Positions 16,851 to 26,700 of a stretch of 39,221 nt of DNA are shown piece after piece. Below the pieces are notes generated by a model, which worked only from the letters and a program-made list of their open reading frames with translations, did no database searches and was not told the DNA's origin. Source of the DNA: CAVALG01 sp963656085. GTDB taxonomy: Bacteria > Bacillota > Clostridia > Oscillospirales > Acutalibacteraceae. The stretch spans positions 1-39,221 of the forward strand of contig CAVKHV010000008.1 in the NCBI GenBank assembly GCA_963656085.1, given 5' to 3'. The position numbers and the translations under genes are program-made. Each line of letters starts with the position of its first letter. Positions within the stretch are counted from its first letter, which is position 1.

Positions 16851-17827
16851 TTGTTTTTCTCCCTTTCTATGAATCTTGCATAAGCCTCGCGCAGTTCCGC
16901 TGCCTTTTCTTCGGGTGCTGTAGGATTACAATGCGCCCAGGCACCGGTTTCACTTGAAGCGTTGAATTTTTGTTTGGTTGCACTTCGCATAGGCGGATAA
17001 AATTCAATATGGAAATGATAATAATCGCTGCAATCTTCACCGTTTACGGGTGCATTATGCATACACATCATATAAGGGAAACGGAAGTCAAACAAACTGT
17101 CATACATACCTGCAACCTGTTTAACCGTAACTCCCAAAGCATCCTTTTCCGCATCGGTCATTTCGCTGATATTGCCGACATGGCGTTTTGCCATAACATA
17201 AACTCCGTATGGATATTCGCAGAAGAAGGGAAGAACGACGACAAAATGCTCATTCTCGAAAATTATGCGTTCCCCTACCCTTTGCTCTTCGTGGGTAAAG
17301 TCACAGAACAGGCAGTTGCCGGTTTTTCTTAAATGTTTTTTAGCGTTTTCACATTCAAGTTGAATCTTTTTGGGGACAACGGAATAACCGTAAATCTGAC
17401 CGTGCGGATGCGGCATAGTAACACCGACAAGTTCGCCTCTGTTTTCAAAAATGAAAACGTACTTTATCTTTTTATCGGCGCTTAACGCCTCAAATCTTTC
17501 CGTCCAAAGGTCAACCAATTCTCTCATATGTGCGTCGGAAAGGTCGGGTAAAGTTGCCGTATGGTTAGGAGAATAAAGTATTACTTCGCATTTACCGTAA
17601 GATTCGCGGGTCTTGAAAAAATCCGTAGCTACGTCATCCGGAACCGGAGGATCCTGTGAAAGAGCCGGAAAATCATTAGGATAATCATAAACGGTAAAAT
17701 GGTCCGGAACTTTGCCTGAACCGGGACAAAACGGGCAATAATCTTTGGGCATTTGGGGTCTGTTCTGTCTGTTGGACGCTATCATTACCCAATCGTCAAT
17801 AAACGGATGATATCTTAATTCTGCCAT
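16847..17827 (-). CDS. galT: Galactose-1-phosphate uridylyltransferase
   Basis: This 326-residue HIT-superfamily enzyme moves UMP from UDP-glucose to galactose-1-phosphate in the Leloir pathway. The active-site HPHGQ is at His140-Pro-His142-Gly-Gln144. Zn-binding pairs CPFC (Cys31, Cys34) and CLFC are present. It sits between galK and oadG, 38 bp after galK and overlapping oadG. It is the form found in many Firmicutes and Actinobacteria that resembles the E. coli enzyme in its motifs. No galE is in the window. Confidence 0.95.
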   Translation of the reverse strand: MAELRYHPFIDDWVMIASNRQNRPQMPKDYCPFCPGSGKVPDHFTVYDYPNDFPALSQDPPVPDDVATDFFKTRESYGKCEVILYSPNHTATLPDLSDAHMRELVDLWTERFEALSADKKIKYVFIFENRGELVGVTMPHPHGQIYGYSVVPKKIQLECENAKKHLRKTGNCLFCDFTHEEQRVGERIIFENEHFVVVLPFFCEYPYGVYVMAKRHVGNISEMTDAEKDALGVTVKQVAGMYDSLFDFRFPYMMCMHNAPVNGEDCSDYYHFHIEFYPPMRSATKQKFNASSETGAWAHCNPTAPEEKAAELREAYARFIEREKNK

Positions 17828-17865
17828 AATATTCCATTCTCCTTTGCAGAAAAATAATTTAACTG

Positions 17866-19131
17866 TTATTCCTTAATTTCTGTTCCGCCGATAGGACGGA
17901 TATCAAGTTCATAAAAAGACGCATCGCCGAAAACCGACTGCATTACCGACTTAAATTTTTCCTTTAATTCAAACGGAACAAACGCCTGTATTGTCCCGGC
18001 AAATCCTCCGCCGTGCACGCGGCAGGCGCCCTTTGAGCCAAGAACCCTTTCAGCCAATGCCAAGGCAAGCGAAAGTCCCTGTTCGGCAGGCGCGCTTGAA
18101 GCATAGACATTTTGCAGATATTTGAAAGACGAATTTCCCGAAAACTTAACAAGTCTTAAAAACTCATCAAAATTATCATTTGCAAGCGCGATTTTTTCAA
18201 GCTGAGCCGTTTTATTATCGGAGAAAAAGTGTATTGCCCTTAAAATCGCACGGTCGCCGCAAACAGGGCGCAGTTTTGCGATATTTGCAAAAAATTCTTC
18301 CTCATTAACTTCGCGCAAATATGATTTACCGAAAAACTCCGCAACCTTTTTACATTCGGCAGGTATAGCCGCGTATTCGGGAGTCAGATCGGCGTGATTT
18401 CCGCCCGTATCAACTATACAAAGGCAGACACCGTGACGGGCAAGGTCAAAATCAATTTTTTCGATAATCGGTTTCTCGGGATTGTAAAAATCTATCGCCG
18501 TAAACCCGCCTACAGAACTTGCCATTTGATCCATAAGTCCGCAGGGCTTACCGAAATATATGTTTTCCGATTTCTGCGCTATTATTGCTATATCAACATC
18601 CGTAACCGAGCCGCCCGAAAACATACCGCGAATTATATTGCCGACAAGGACTTCAAACGCGGCGCTTGAAGAAAGGCCCGAACCCTTTAAAACATTCGAG
18701 GAGGTATATGCGTCAAATCCGCTGATACGGTAACCTGCGTCACGCATATAGCGCAACATTCCGCGTATCAATGCTGATGATCTGCCGTACTCCTTTTCGG
18801 AAGGCTCAAGGTTATTAAGGTCTACTTCATCCATAGGGAATCCTTCGGATTTAATGCGTACAATACTGCTGCCGTTTTCGGCTGCCGCGCCGATTGCATC
18901 TAAATCTACGCTTCCTGCAAGAACGCAGCCGTGCTGATGATCGGTATGATTGCCGCCGACTTCGGTACGTCCCGGGCCGCTGAACAGTCTGACGCTGTTG
19001 CTGTTTTCAAATGTTTTGTAAAATCCGTCAACCGTTTTTACATACCTCTCGCGGGCAGCGGAAATATCTTTATACAGTTTTGAAAAGGCATTGTCGTAAG
19101 CACCGTTCAGAATTTTATCTTTTATCGACAT
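17866..19131 (-). CDS. galK: Galactokinase
   Basis: This 421-residue GHMP kinase phosphorylates galactose at C1. Motif 1 reads GPGRTEVGGNHTDHQHG (about 52-68), in place of the common GRVNLIGEHTDY. The ATP-binding motif KGSGLSSSAAF is at about 139, and motif 3 appears as ACRVHGGGFAGTIQAF. The variant motif 1 is shared, as far as I recall, by a Firmicutes subgroup, so I keep the galactokinase name on the strength of the adjacent galT. AAAGGATG lies upstream of the ATG at 19131. Confidence 0.92.
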   Translation of the reverse strand: MSIKDKILNGAYDNAFSKLYKDISAARERYVKTVDGFYKTFENSNSVRLFSGPGRTEVGGNHTDHQHGCVLAGSVDLDAIGAAAENGSSIVRIKSEGFPMDEVDLNNLEPSEKEYGRSSALIRGMLRYMRDAGYRISGFDAYTSSNVLKGSGLSSSAAFEVLVGNIIRGMFSGGSVTDVDIAIIAQKSENIYFGKPCGLMDQMASSVGGFTAIDFYNPEKPIIEKIDFDLARHGVCLCIVDTGGNHADLTPEYAAIPAECKKVAEFFGKSYLREVNEEEFFANIAKLRPVCGDRAILRAIHFFSDNKTAQLEKIALANDNFDEFLRLVKFSGNSSFKYLQNVYASSAPAEQGLSLALALAERVLGSKGACRVHGGGFAGTIQAFVPFELKEKFKSVMQSVFGDASFYELDIRPIGGTEIKE

Positions 19132-19170
19132 CCGGCATCATCCTTTTGTTAAAATATTTTTCAAATGAAT

Positions 19171-20379
19171 TTATTTAAGTTTTTTAACGATTTCGTAAGT
19201 ATCGCGCGCTATAACCAACTCTTCGTTGGTCGGGATAACATAGCAGGCAACATTTGAGTCATCCGCCGAAATTTTAAGATTTTCCTTTACATGCTGAACA
19301 GCGTTAGCCTCAGCGTTGCATTTAACACCCAAATAGGTAAGTCCGTCAAGAATTATCTGACGCATTTCGGGATTGTTTTCACCTATACCGGCGGTAAATA
19401 CAATCGCATCCACACCGTTCATTGCTGCGGCGTATGCGCCTATAAATTTAATAATCTGATAATACTGCATATCTATTGCAAGCTGTGAGCGCGGATCGCC
19501 TTCAACCGCTTTTTTGCAAACGTCACGACTGTCGTTTGAAAATCCGGAAATACCTAAAAGCCCGGATTTTTTATTGCAGAGTTCGTCCAGCTGATCCGGC
19601 GTCATATTGTATTTTTTGGCGATATAGATAAGAACAGAGGGATCAAGTGTTCCGACTCTTGTACCCATCATAAATCCGTCAACCGGAGTAAGTCCCATAG
19701 TGGTATCGACACATTTACCCTTGTCAACAGCGGCAATTGAGCATCCGTTTCCGAGGTGGCAGGTTATAATTTTAAGTTCACTGATATCGCGGCCCATAAG
19801 TTCGGCACACACACCGCTTACAAATCTGTGCGATGTGCCGTGAAAACCGTAGCGGCGGATACCGTCCTTTTCATAATATTCATAAGGGATGGCAAACATA
19901 TACGCTTTTGCGGGCATCGTCTGATGAAAAGCAGTATCAAACACGGCAACCTGCGGTATTTCGTTTCCGAGTGCTTCCGTACAGGCATTGATACCCGTAA
20001 GGTTGGCGGGATTATGAAGGGGTGCCAACTCGCGCAGTTCGTAAATCTGTTTTTTAACATCATCATCAATCAGAACCGAAGCAGCGTATTTATCGCCGCC
20101 CTGAACGGTTCTGTGACCGACAGCACTTATCTCATCAAGCGAATCTATGCACTTGTACTCGCCGTTTATAAGTTCGTTAACAACAAGATTAAAAGCCTCT
20201 TTATGATCCTTTATCGGAATCTCTTTCTTAAAGCCTTCGCCTTTTGAATTTTTGTAAGACAATATTCCGCTTGTACCGATACGTTCGCAGTTTCCTTTTG
20301 CAAGCACCGATTCATCGGTCATATCAATAAGCTGATATTTAAGTGAAGAACTGCCTGCATTTACAACTAAAATTTTCAT
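19171..20379 (-). CDS. ackA: Acetate kinase
   Basis: This 402-residue ASKHA-fold kinase converts acetyl phosphate and ADP to acetate and ATP, the ATP-yielding last step of acetate fermentation. The phosphate-binding start NAGSSSLKYQL, the HRTVQGGDKY segment, VFDTAFHQTMP, HLGNGCS and the late FTAGIGENNPEMR are all intact. GGGAGGTAA lies 11 nt before the ATG. It is the first gene of the minus-strand run through argS and has its own promoter. No phosphotransacetylase gene is in the window. Confidence 0.97.
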   Translation of the reverse strand: MKILVVNAGSSSLKYQLIDMTDESVLAKGNCERIGTSGILSYKNSKGEGFKKEIPIKDHKEAFNLVVNELINGEYKCIDSLDEISAVGHRTVQGGDKYAASVLIDDDVKKQIYELRELAPLHNPANLTGINACTEALGNEIPQVAVFDTAFHQTMPAKAYMFAIPYEYYEKDGIRRYGFHGTSHRFVSGVCAELMGRDISELKIITCHLGNGCSIAAVDKGKCVDTTMGLTPVDGFMMGTRVGTLDPSVLIYIAKKYNMTPDQLDELCNKKSGLLGISGFSNDSRDVCKKAVEGDPRSQLAIDMQYYQIIKFIGAYAAAMNGVDAIVFTAGIGENNPEMRQIILDGLTYLGVKCNAEANAVQHVKENLKISADDSNVACYVIPTNEELVIARDTYEIVKKLK

Positions 20380-20429
20380 TATTACAAATTACCTCCCTAA
20401 ATGTGTTGAATACCTGATATTTTTGTAGT

Positions 20430-20459
20430 ATTATATATTCAGTATTCGGAAATCTTCAA
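20430..20459 (-). promoter_or_regulatory. Sigma-A promoter of the ackA operon
   Basis: On the minus strand TTGAAG (20459-20454) and TATAAT (20435-20430) are 18 bp apart. The predicted start lies about 45 nt before the ackA ATG. A separate plus-strand TATAAT at 20485-20490 could serve the divergent tmcAL gene, but it has no good -35 box. Confidence 0.6.
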
Positions 20460-20561
20460 ATTTCCCCATACTAAAATATGATACTATAATACCGCCCGAA
20501 TTTCAAGAGTTTTGGGCAAAAAATATTAAATACCGGTAAAAAAACGAGCGGAGTGGTAAAC

Positions 20562-21746
20562 TTGAAAATTGCTGCTGTAATAGCGGAATACGACCCTTTC
20601 CATAACGGGCACAAATATTTGTTAAATAAAGCCGCAGAGGACGGCGCCGAAGTAATTGTTGTTATAATGAGCGGCGCATTCACACAGCGCGGTGAGGTTG
20701 CGACATTTTCTAAATTCGATCGTACTGCCATGGCGCTTGCCGGCGGTGCCGATCTGGTAGTTGAATTACCGGTAACATACGCAGTTTCCGGTGCGAAAAG
20801 GTTCGCGGCAGGGGGTGTAAAAATCGCACAGGCGCTTCATGCCACCGACCTGTATTTCGGCAGCGAATGCGGCGATCTTGAGTTGCTTTCCGCTGCTGCC
20901 GACATTTACAACGGTGAAGCCATAAGACCTTTATTAAAAGCCGAACTCGGTAGAGGAAAAACATTTGCTGCCGCACGCAAAATTTCCGCTGAACATCTCC
21001 TGGGCAAAGAACCGCCTGCAGGCGCAAACGATAACCTGGCAGCCGAATATATTGAAGCGATAAAAAAATCCGATGCAAATATAGTACCGCACGCCGTCAA
21101 GCGCAACAGCGTTTTACACGATTCGGGCGAGCCTGTCGGTGAATTTGCAAGCGCGTCTTTTTTACGCGGACTTATTCGCAAACATGATATCTCGGCATTA
21201 AATTATATTCCTGCCGATGTATGCAAACTGATAACCGCCGCTGTAAGCGAAGGAAAAATTGCAGATCATAAAAGGCTTGAAAAAGCAATACTCTACCGTT
21301 TGCGTACAATGAGCGCCGAGGAGTTTGCAAATCTTCCTGATGTGAGCGAGGGGTTGGAAAACCGATTATCGGCAGCGGCACGCAACGCTTCTACACTTGA
21401 GGAATATTATGCGCTTGTTAAAAGCAGGAGATATACGCTGGCAAGGATAAAAAGAATAACAACTTCGGCACTTATCGGCATAACGCGGGATGATTATAAT
21501 CTTCCGCCGCACATAAGAATTCTGGGGACTAATGACAAGGGGCAAAAAGTTATCGGCGTTGCAGGCAGAGACAGCACGGTTATATCACGCACATCCAAAT
21601 ATACGGAAAGCAGGCTGTTTGCACTTGAAAGACGCGCCACAGATATTGCCGCACTTGCATTTCGATCGGTGCAGCCGTCACTGCTTGATTTTACGGTCGG
21701 CGTAATAAAAGCCGACAATGATACGCAGGCGGATCAGTTAAAGTAG
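20562..21746 (+). CDS. tmcAL: tRNA(Met) cytidine acetate ligase TmcAL (YlbM/DUF795)
   Basis: This 394-residue nucleotidyltransferase-fold protein starts with MKIAAVIAEYDPFHNGHKYL, including the HxGH-type ATP motif, followed by SGAFTQRGEVATFSKFDR and AGGADLVVELP. TmcAL activates acetate with ATP and acetylates the wobble cytidine of elongator tRNA-Met. I chose the TTG at 20562 because GGAGTGG is well spaced before it and the protein then starts like its relatives; a GTG at 20553 overlaps that site. It is divergent from ackA, whose product handles the same metabolite, acetate. Confidence 0.92.
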   Translation: MKIAAVIAEYDPFHNGHKYLLNKAAEDGAEVIVVIMSGAFTQRGEVATFSKFDRTAMALAGGADLVVELPVTYAVSGAKRFAAGGVKIAQALHATDLYFGSECGDLELLSAAADIYNGEAIRPLLKAELGRGKTFAAARKISAEHLLGKEPPAGANDNLAAEYIEAIKKSDANIVPHAVKRNSVLHDSGEPVGEFASASFLRGLIRKHDISALNYIPADVCKLITAAVSEGKIADHKRLEKAILYRLRTMSAEEFANLPDVSEGLENRLSAAARNASTLEEYYALVKSRRYTLARIKRITTSALIGITRDDYNLPPHIRILGTNDKGQKVIGVAGRDSTVISRTSKYTESRLFALERRATDIAALAFRSVQPSLLDFTVGVIKADNDTQADQLK

Positions 21747-22441
21747 TCTTTTGAGGTTTCGCTGTTATTCATTCCGAAAATTTTAATAGTATCATTATCG
21801 CTGTCATATGTCGCCAACGGTATCTCACGATAATCAGAAATCGCATTTAGTTTAAGTTGATCGTTAAGCCATTTTTCACTCCTGGCACAGAACTTCAGGT
21901 TTTCTCTCATAATTTTGCCGTTTACTATAACATCGGCAAATATTTTCTCCTGTGATTTTGGTAACTTTAAATCATCCGGAGTGACCGAATCCTGCGTGGA
22001 AACCTTTAAAAAACTCAGGTTGCCGTTCGGCTCTATGAAAACGGCACTGAGTTTTGAAAGGTCAAAATGCCCGGCAATTCTGCATTGCGTCAGCAATTCA
22101 TTTACATCTATCTTTGCTTTATCCATATTTTTGGTTATAAACTCGTTATTGTAATACAAGAGCAAACTGCGCCCTATAAAAAATCGCCGCATAGAAACAA
22201 AATGCTGCGTAAACAGAGATATGCCGAGCGTAACGGCTGCATAAACTGCCATCGCCACAATATAATGGGCAACATTTTCCTTGGTTGTTGCCATTTCAGC
22301 CGCAATAGAGCCTATGGTTATTCCGTTAATATAATCGAATGCACTCAATTGCGACATTTGCCTTTGTCCCATAATTTTTGTTAATATAAACAGCACAGCT
22401 ATTGAAAAAAGTGATGTCAGTGCCGTTCTCAATATTTCCAC
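21734..22441 (-). CDS. DUF421 / YetF-like membrane protein
   Basis: This 235-residue protein has about three N-terminal membrane helices, followed by a soluble part with the family-typical region around GRSLLLYYNNEFITKNMDKAKID and NELLTQCRIAGHFDLSKLSAVFIEPNGNLS. This matches DUF421 (YetF, YdfS and relatives), linked in Bacillus to spore-coat or membrane roles but without a settled function. It starts at a GTG that overlaps the TAG of a possible short upstream ORF. Its 3' end overlaps the convergent tmcAL by 13 bp. Confidence 0.85.
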   Translation of the reverse strand: MEILRTALTSLFSIAVLFILTKIMGQRQMSQLSAFDYINGITIGSIAAEMATTKENVAHYIVAMAVYAAVTLGISLFTQHFVSMRRFFIGRSLLLYYNNEFITKNMDKAKIDVNELLTQCRIAGHFDLSKLSAVFIEPNGNLSFLKVSTQDSVTPDDLKLPKSQEKIFADVIVNGKIMRENLKFCARSEKWLNDQLKLNAISDYREIPLATYDSDNDTIKIFGMNNSETSKDYFN

Positions 22442-22578
22442 TATAACACACCCTTTACGATTAATATTGCCGATACGGTCAATAACAGTATTATTACCGT
22501 AAATTCAGGTATTAACCGACGAGCGCGGCATCTGCCGCAAATAAGGCACAAAAAGACGGATATAAAACACAGCCGCAC
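22441..22578 (-). CDS. Possible 45-residue membrane peptide upstream of the DUF421 gene
   Basis: An open frame from a GTG at 22578 ends in a TAG that overlaps the GTG start of the DUF421 gene, an arrangement typical of translational coupling. The peptide contains CLICGRC followed by basic residues and a hydrophobic stretch of about 20 residues (FTVIILLLTVSAILIVKG). Against it, no ribosome-binding site is visible and the first codons fall inside the pfkA terminator hairpin. I do not recognise a family. Confidence 0.25.
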   Translation of the reverse strand: MRLCFISVFLCLICGRCRARRLIPEFTVIILLLTVSAILIVKGVL

Positions 22579-22613
22579 ACATATCGGTACGGCTGCGAAT
22601 TATATCCGTTTTT
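22550..22613 (-). terminator. Terminator of pfkA
   Basis: A two-part stem pairs ACGGATATAA with TTATATCCGT outside and GCAGCCG-type arms inside. Read on the minus strand, a run of T interrupted by one C follows near 22555-22550. It lies just past the pfkA stop. The plus strand also ends in five T, so it may work in both directions. Confidence 0.75.
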
Positions 22614-22631
22614 AAATATTAAGACCCACGG

Positions 22632-23603
22632 TCAGATTGAAATTATTTTTGCAAGTTCATAGGTTTCAACATCAAAATCTTTTTTCATATTAAGGGCTTC
22701 AAAAATATCGTCATTAACAATAACATCGGCACGAAGCGAAACAACCCTGTTTCCTATTCCTTCGCTTAACAGTTTAACGGCGTGATACCCCATACGGCTT
22801 GCCACTTCACGGTCACGCACCGTGGGGCTGCCGCCCCTCTGGACATGTCCGAGGACTGTTGCGCGGGACTCAACGCCGGTGGTTTCCTGAATATATTTTG
22901 CTATTTCTTCCACCTTGCCGACACCTTCGGCAACAACAACGATAAAATGTTTTTTACCCGTGCTTAAATTTTCCCTGATAGGCGTAATAATATCGCGGTT
23001 CATATCATACGGAACTTCTGGAACCAAAATTGAGGTTGCGCCGACTGCAAGACCGGTCTGTAAAGCTATCCAACCTGCGCGTCTGCCCATAACTTCAACA
23101 ACGCTGCAACGTTCATGTGACTGCGTAGTATCACGAAGTTTATCAACCATTTCCATAGCGGTATTCATAGCGGTATCAAAACCTATTGTATATTCGGTTG
23201 ATGAAATGTCGTTATCTATCGTTCCGGGAATACCTACGCACGGAATACCCCTGAGCGATAAATCGCGGGCACCCCTGTAAGAACCGTCGCCCCCTATGAC
23301 AACAACTCCCTCAATACCGTATTTTTTACAGGTATCAATTGCCTGTTGCATTCCTTCTTCGGTTTTGAATTTCGGGCTTCTTGCGGTATAAAGAACAGTA
23401 CCGCCGCGGTTAATTATATCGGAAACGGATCTGACGTCCATTTCCTCCAGGTCGCCTTCAATAAGTCCGTTATATCCTCTTTTAATGCCGTAGACCTTTA
23501 TTCCCATAGAAATAGCGGTTCTTACAACCGATCTTATAGCGGCATTCATTCCCGGAGCGTCGCCGCCGCTTGTAAGAACACCTATACATTTTACTTTTGA
23601 CAT
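22632..23603 (-). CDS. pfkA: ATP-dependent 6-phosphofructokinase
   Basis: This 323-residue enzyme phosphorylates fructose-6-phosphate in glycolysis. It has SGGDAPGMNAAIR near the N-terminus, the ATP-site GGDGSYRGA (the ATP-type pattern rather than the PPi type), catalytic PGTIDND, GRRAGWIA and LGHVQRGGSPT. The ATG at 23603 is preceded by AAAGGTG; a GTG at 23612 overlaps that site. It follows dnaE, a gene order common in Clostridia, but has its own promoter and terminator. Confidence 0.97.
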   Translation of the reverse strand: MSKVKCIGVLTSGGDAPGMNAAIRSVVRTAISMGIKVYGIKRGYNGLIEGDLEEMDVRSVSDIINRGGTVLYTARSPKFKTEEGMQQAIDTCKKYGIEGVVVIGGDGSYRGARDLSLRGIPCVGIPGTIDNDISSTEYTIGFDTAMNTAMEMVDKLRDTTQSHERCSVVEVMGRRAGWIALQTGLAVGATSILVPEVPYDMNRDIITPIRENLSTGKKHFIVVVAEGVGKVEEIAKYIQETTGVESRATVLGHVQRGGSPTVRDREVASRMGYHAVKLLSEGIGNRVVSLRADVIVNDDIFEALNMKKDFDVETYELAKIISI

Positions 23604-23663
23604 AGTTATCACCTTTGCTACAGTTAATATTCATTATCACATTTTTATTATTCGTCTTTAATA

Positions 23664-23691
23664 ATAATATATCAAAATTTAATTCTGTCAA
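23664..23691 (-). promoter_or_regulatory. Sigma-A promoter of pfkA
   Basis: On the minus strand a perfect TTGACA (23691-23686) lies 16 bp from TATTAT (23669-23664). Transcription would start about 50 nt before the pfkA ATG. Confidence 0.7.
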
Positions 23692-23731
23692 GCGAATTTA
23701 AAGATTTTTAGCACAAAAAACGACAAAAGTC

Positions 23732-26700
23732 CTAAATCAACCTGACATTTTCTTTCCCGAGCAAATTTTCAAACTGCTGCAATCTGCCGTTTGAAAGGTC
23801 GGTTTTCATATTATCCGGCGCTGCAAAACTTTTTCCGTTGTCTTTGCAAACCAATACCGTCCTTACATCGCCGTTTTTGGTTTTAAGCATCAGTTTCACC
23901 GTGTTCACGATAGGGTCATTAATAGAGGGAACGCGGAGATACAGCGTCTGTGCCGACCGGCTGCCTGCGGAATGCTTAAGCGATTCATTCACCTCATCAA
24001 ACTGTTCGGCTATAATTTCAGCTGTATCGCTTTCATCAACCGAAATACGCCCTTTGATTACATATACCGTACCGGGTTTAATTGACGCAAGATACCTGTC
24101 AACTGTCTTACGGAACAAAAGACATTCTACCGATGCTGAATTATCTTCAACAGTTACAAACCCCAAAACGGCACCGCTTTTAGTCTGTTTTTTCTTTACG
24201 TCGGTTACCATGGCAACAGCTGTTATTTTTTTGCCGTCAATTTCTTCCGATTTTTCACTTTTAAGTGCAGAAAGCGGCATTGTCCTGACCGAGGCGGCGT
24301 AATTTTCGTAATCGCGCATCGGGTGACCCGACAAATAAAGTCCGGTTGTTTCTTTCTCAAAAGCCAGACGCTCTTTTTCGGGCATTTCTTCCGACTGAGG
24401 CATTTTAAACGGCTTATCCGAACCGCCCGACATTGTCCCGAAAAGATCGGTTTGACCCGTTGCTGCCGATTTTTTCTGTGATTCAAGCGCTGAAAACAGA
24501 GGGTCGATTGATTGCAGCATCTGCCTGCGGTTATCGGCAAGTCCGTCAAGGGCGCCCGCCTTAATCAAGCTTTCAAGAGCCCGCTTATTAAGTTCGCGGC
24601 TCCATAAACGATTTACAAAATCATAAAACGAATCAAAGGGTTTCTCGCTTTGTTCTTCTGTTATTTTAGCAACCAGACTGTTGCCCAAACTTTTAATACC
24701 GAGTAAACCGAAGCGGATACCGCCCTGCTCTGCCGAAAAATGTGCCCTGCTTTTGTTGACATTTGGAGGCAGCAATTTTATACCGAGCCTGCTGCATTCC
24801 GCAATATATTGCATAATTTTATCTTTATTATCAATAACGCTTGTAAGCAGTGCCGCAAGATATTCGCAGGGGTAGCGGCATTTTAAATATGCGGTACGGT
24901 ATGCCACCAGCGCATAAGCGGTTGCGTGTGATTTATTAAACGCATAGGAACTGAAAGTTTCCATATCGTTGAATATCTTTTCGGCTGTCTTTTCGGGCAC
25001 TCCGTTTTTAACGGCGCCGGGGCAGCCGTTTTCGCCGTCATCCCCGAATATAAACGCATGGCGCTCACGTTTCATAACATCGCGCTTTTTTTTAGACATT
25101 GCGCGGCGGACGAGATCCGCCCTGCCGAGGGAATATCCCGCCAATTTTCTGAACACCTGCATAACCTGTTCCTGATACACAATGCAGCCGTAGGTTTCTT
25201 TTAAAATATCCTCTAAAAGCGGCGTATCATATTTGATAAGCGAAGGGTTGTGCATACGCTTTATATAGTCGGGTATTGAATCCATAGGACCCGGACGGTA
25301 AAGCGAAGTCAGCGCAATTAAATCTTCAAATCTGCGCGGTTTCATTTTACGCAGTTCCGCTTTCAGCCCCGACGATTCAAACTGAAATACGCCCTCGGTT
25401 GCGCCGGCAGAGAACATCTTCATTGTTTTTTCATCGTCAAGCGGTATTTTTTCAATATCAAAATCGGGAACATTATGACGTATTTCTTTTTGTGCGTCAT
25501 CAATTACCGTAAGATTGCGAAGTCCTAAAAAATCCATCTTCAAAAGGCCGAGAGCCTCTAAATTTGTCATTGTATACTGGGATACCACAGCCCCTTCACT
25601 TGTTGCAAGGGGCACATATTCATCCACACGTTTATCGGTTATAACAACTCCGGCAGCGTGTTTTGAAGTATGGCGCGGCATACCTTCAAGCCGCATCGCG
25701 GTATTCACAAGTTCGTGAACCATTGTATCATTTTCATACAACTCGCGCAATTCTTTTGACCTTTCAAGCGCCTGTTTTATAGTAATATTTATTTGTCTGG
25801 GAATCAGTTTTGCAACCTTGTCACAGGTAGCGTACGGTACCGCCATTGCCCTGCCGCTGTCCCTAACCGCCGCTCTTGCAGCCATGGTACCGAAAGTAAC
25901 TATTTGCGAGACATGGTCGGTTCCGTATTTTTCAACAACGTAATCTATCACCTCTTGACGGCGCACGTAGCAGAAATCAACGTCAAAATCGGGCATTGAT
26001 ACTCTTTCGGGATTTAAAAAACGTTCAAAAATCAAGCCGTATTTTATCGGGTCAACCTCGGTTATGCCTATACAGTATGCAACTATACTGCCTGCGCCCG
26101 AACCTCTGCCGGGGCCCACGGGTATCTTTTTTCGCTTGGCAAAATCAACATAATCCCAAACAATAAGATAATAGTCTATAAAGCCCATATTATTAATAAC
26201 CGAAAGTTCATATTCTATCCGGTCGCTGACATTTTGCGGCAAAGGTGTTCCGTACCGCTTTTCTGCACCCGAATAACACATATCGCGCAAAAATTCATAA
26301 TGGTTCTTTTCGCCGATATCAAAAACGGGCAGCTTCAGTTCGCCAAATTTAAACTTCAGATTGCACATATCGGCAATTTTGTTGGAATTTTCAATTGCCT
26401 CGCTTGGGAAAAGTTCAGCCATTTCGTCTCCGCTTTTCAGATAGAATTCATTTGTCGGAAAAGAAATCGCATTGTTTTCAAGCACGGTTTTACCTGTCTG
26501 TATGCACAGAAGAATATTTTGCAGGCGCGCGTCGGATTTTTCAACATAGTGAACGTCATTGGTTGCAACAAGAGGTATTCCGGTCTCGTGCGATATACGA
26601 ATCAACCCTGCATTTACCTTTTGCTGTTCCGGAATTCCGTGGTCCTGTAATTCAAGATAATAATTCCCGTTACCAAACATTGCATTCATATTAACGGCGT

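Noticed and set aside
22526..22540. Small GCGGCA/TGCCGC hairpin
   Set aside because: Too short to support alone, and it lies within the possible small ORF and next to the pfkA terminator.
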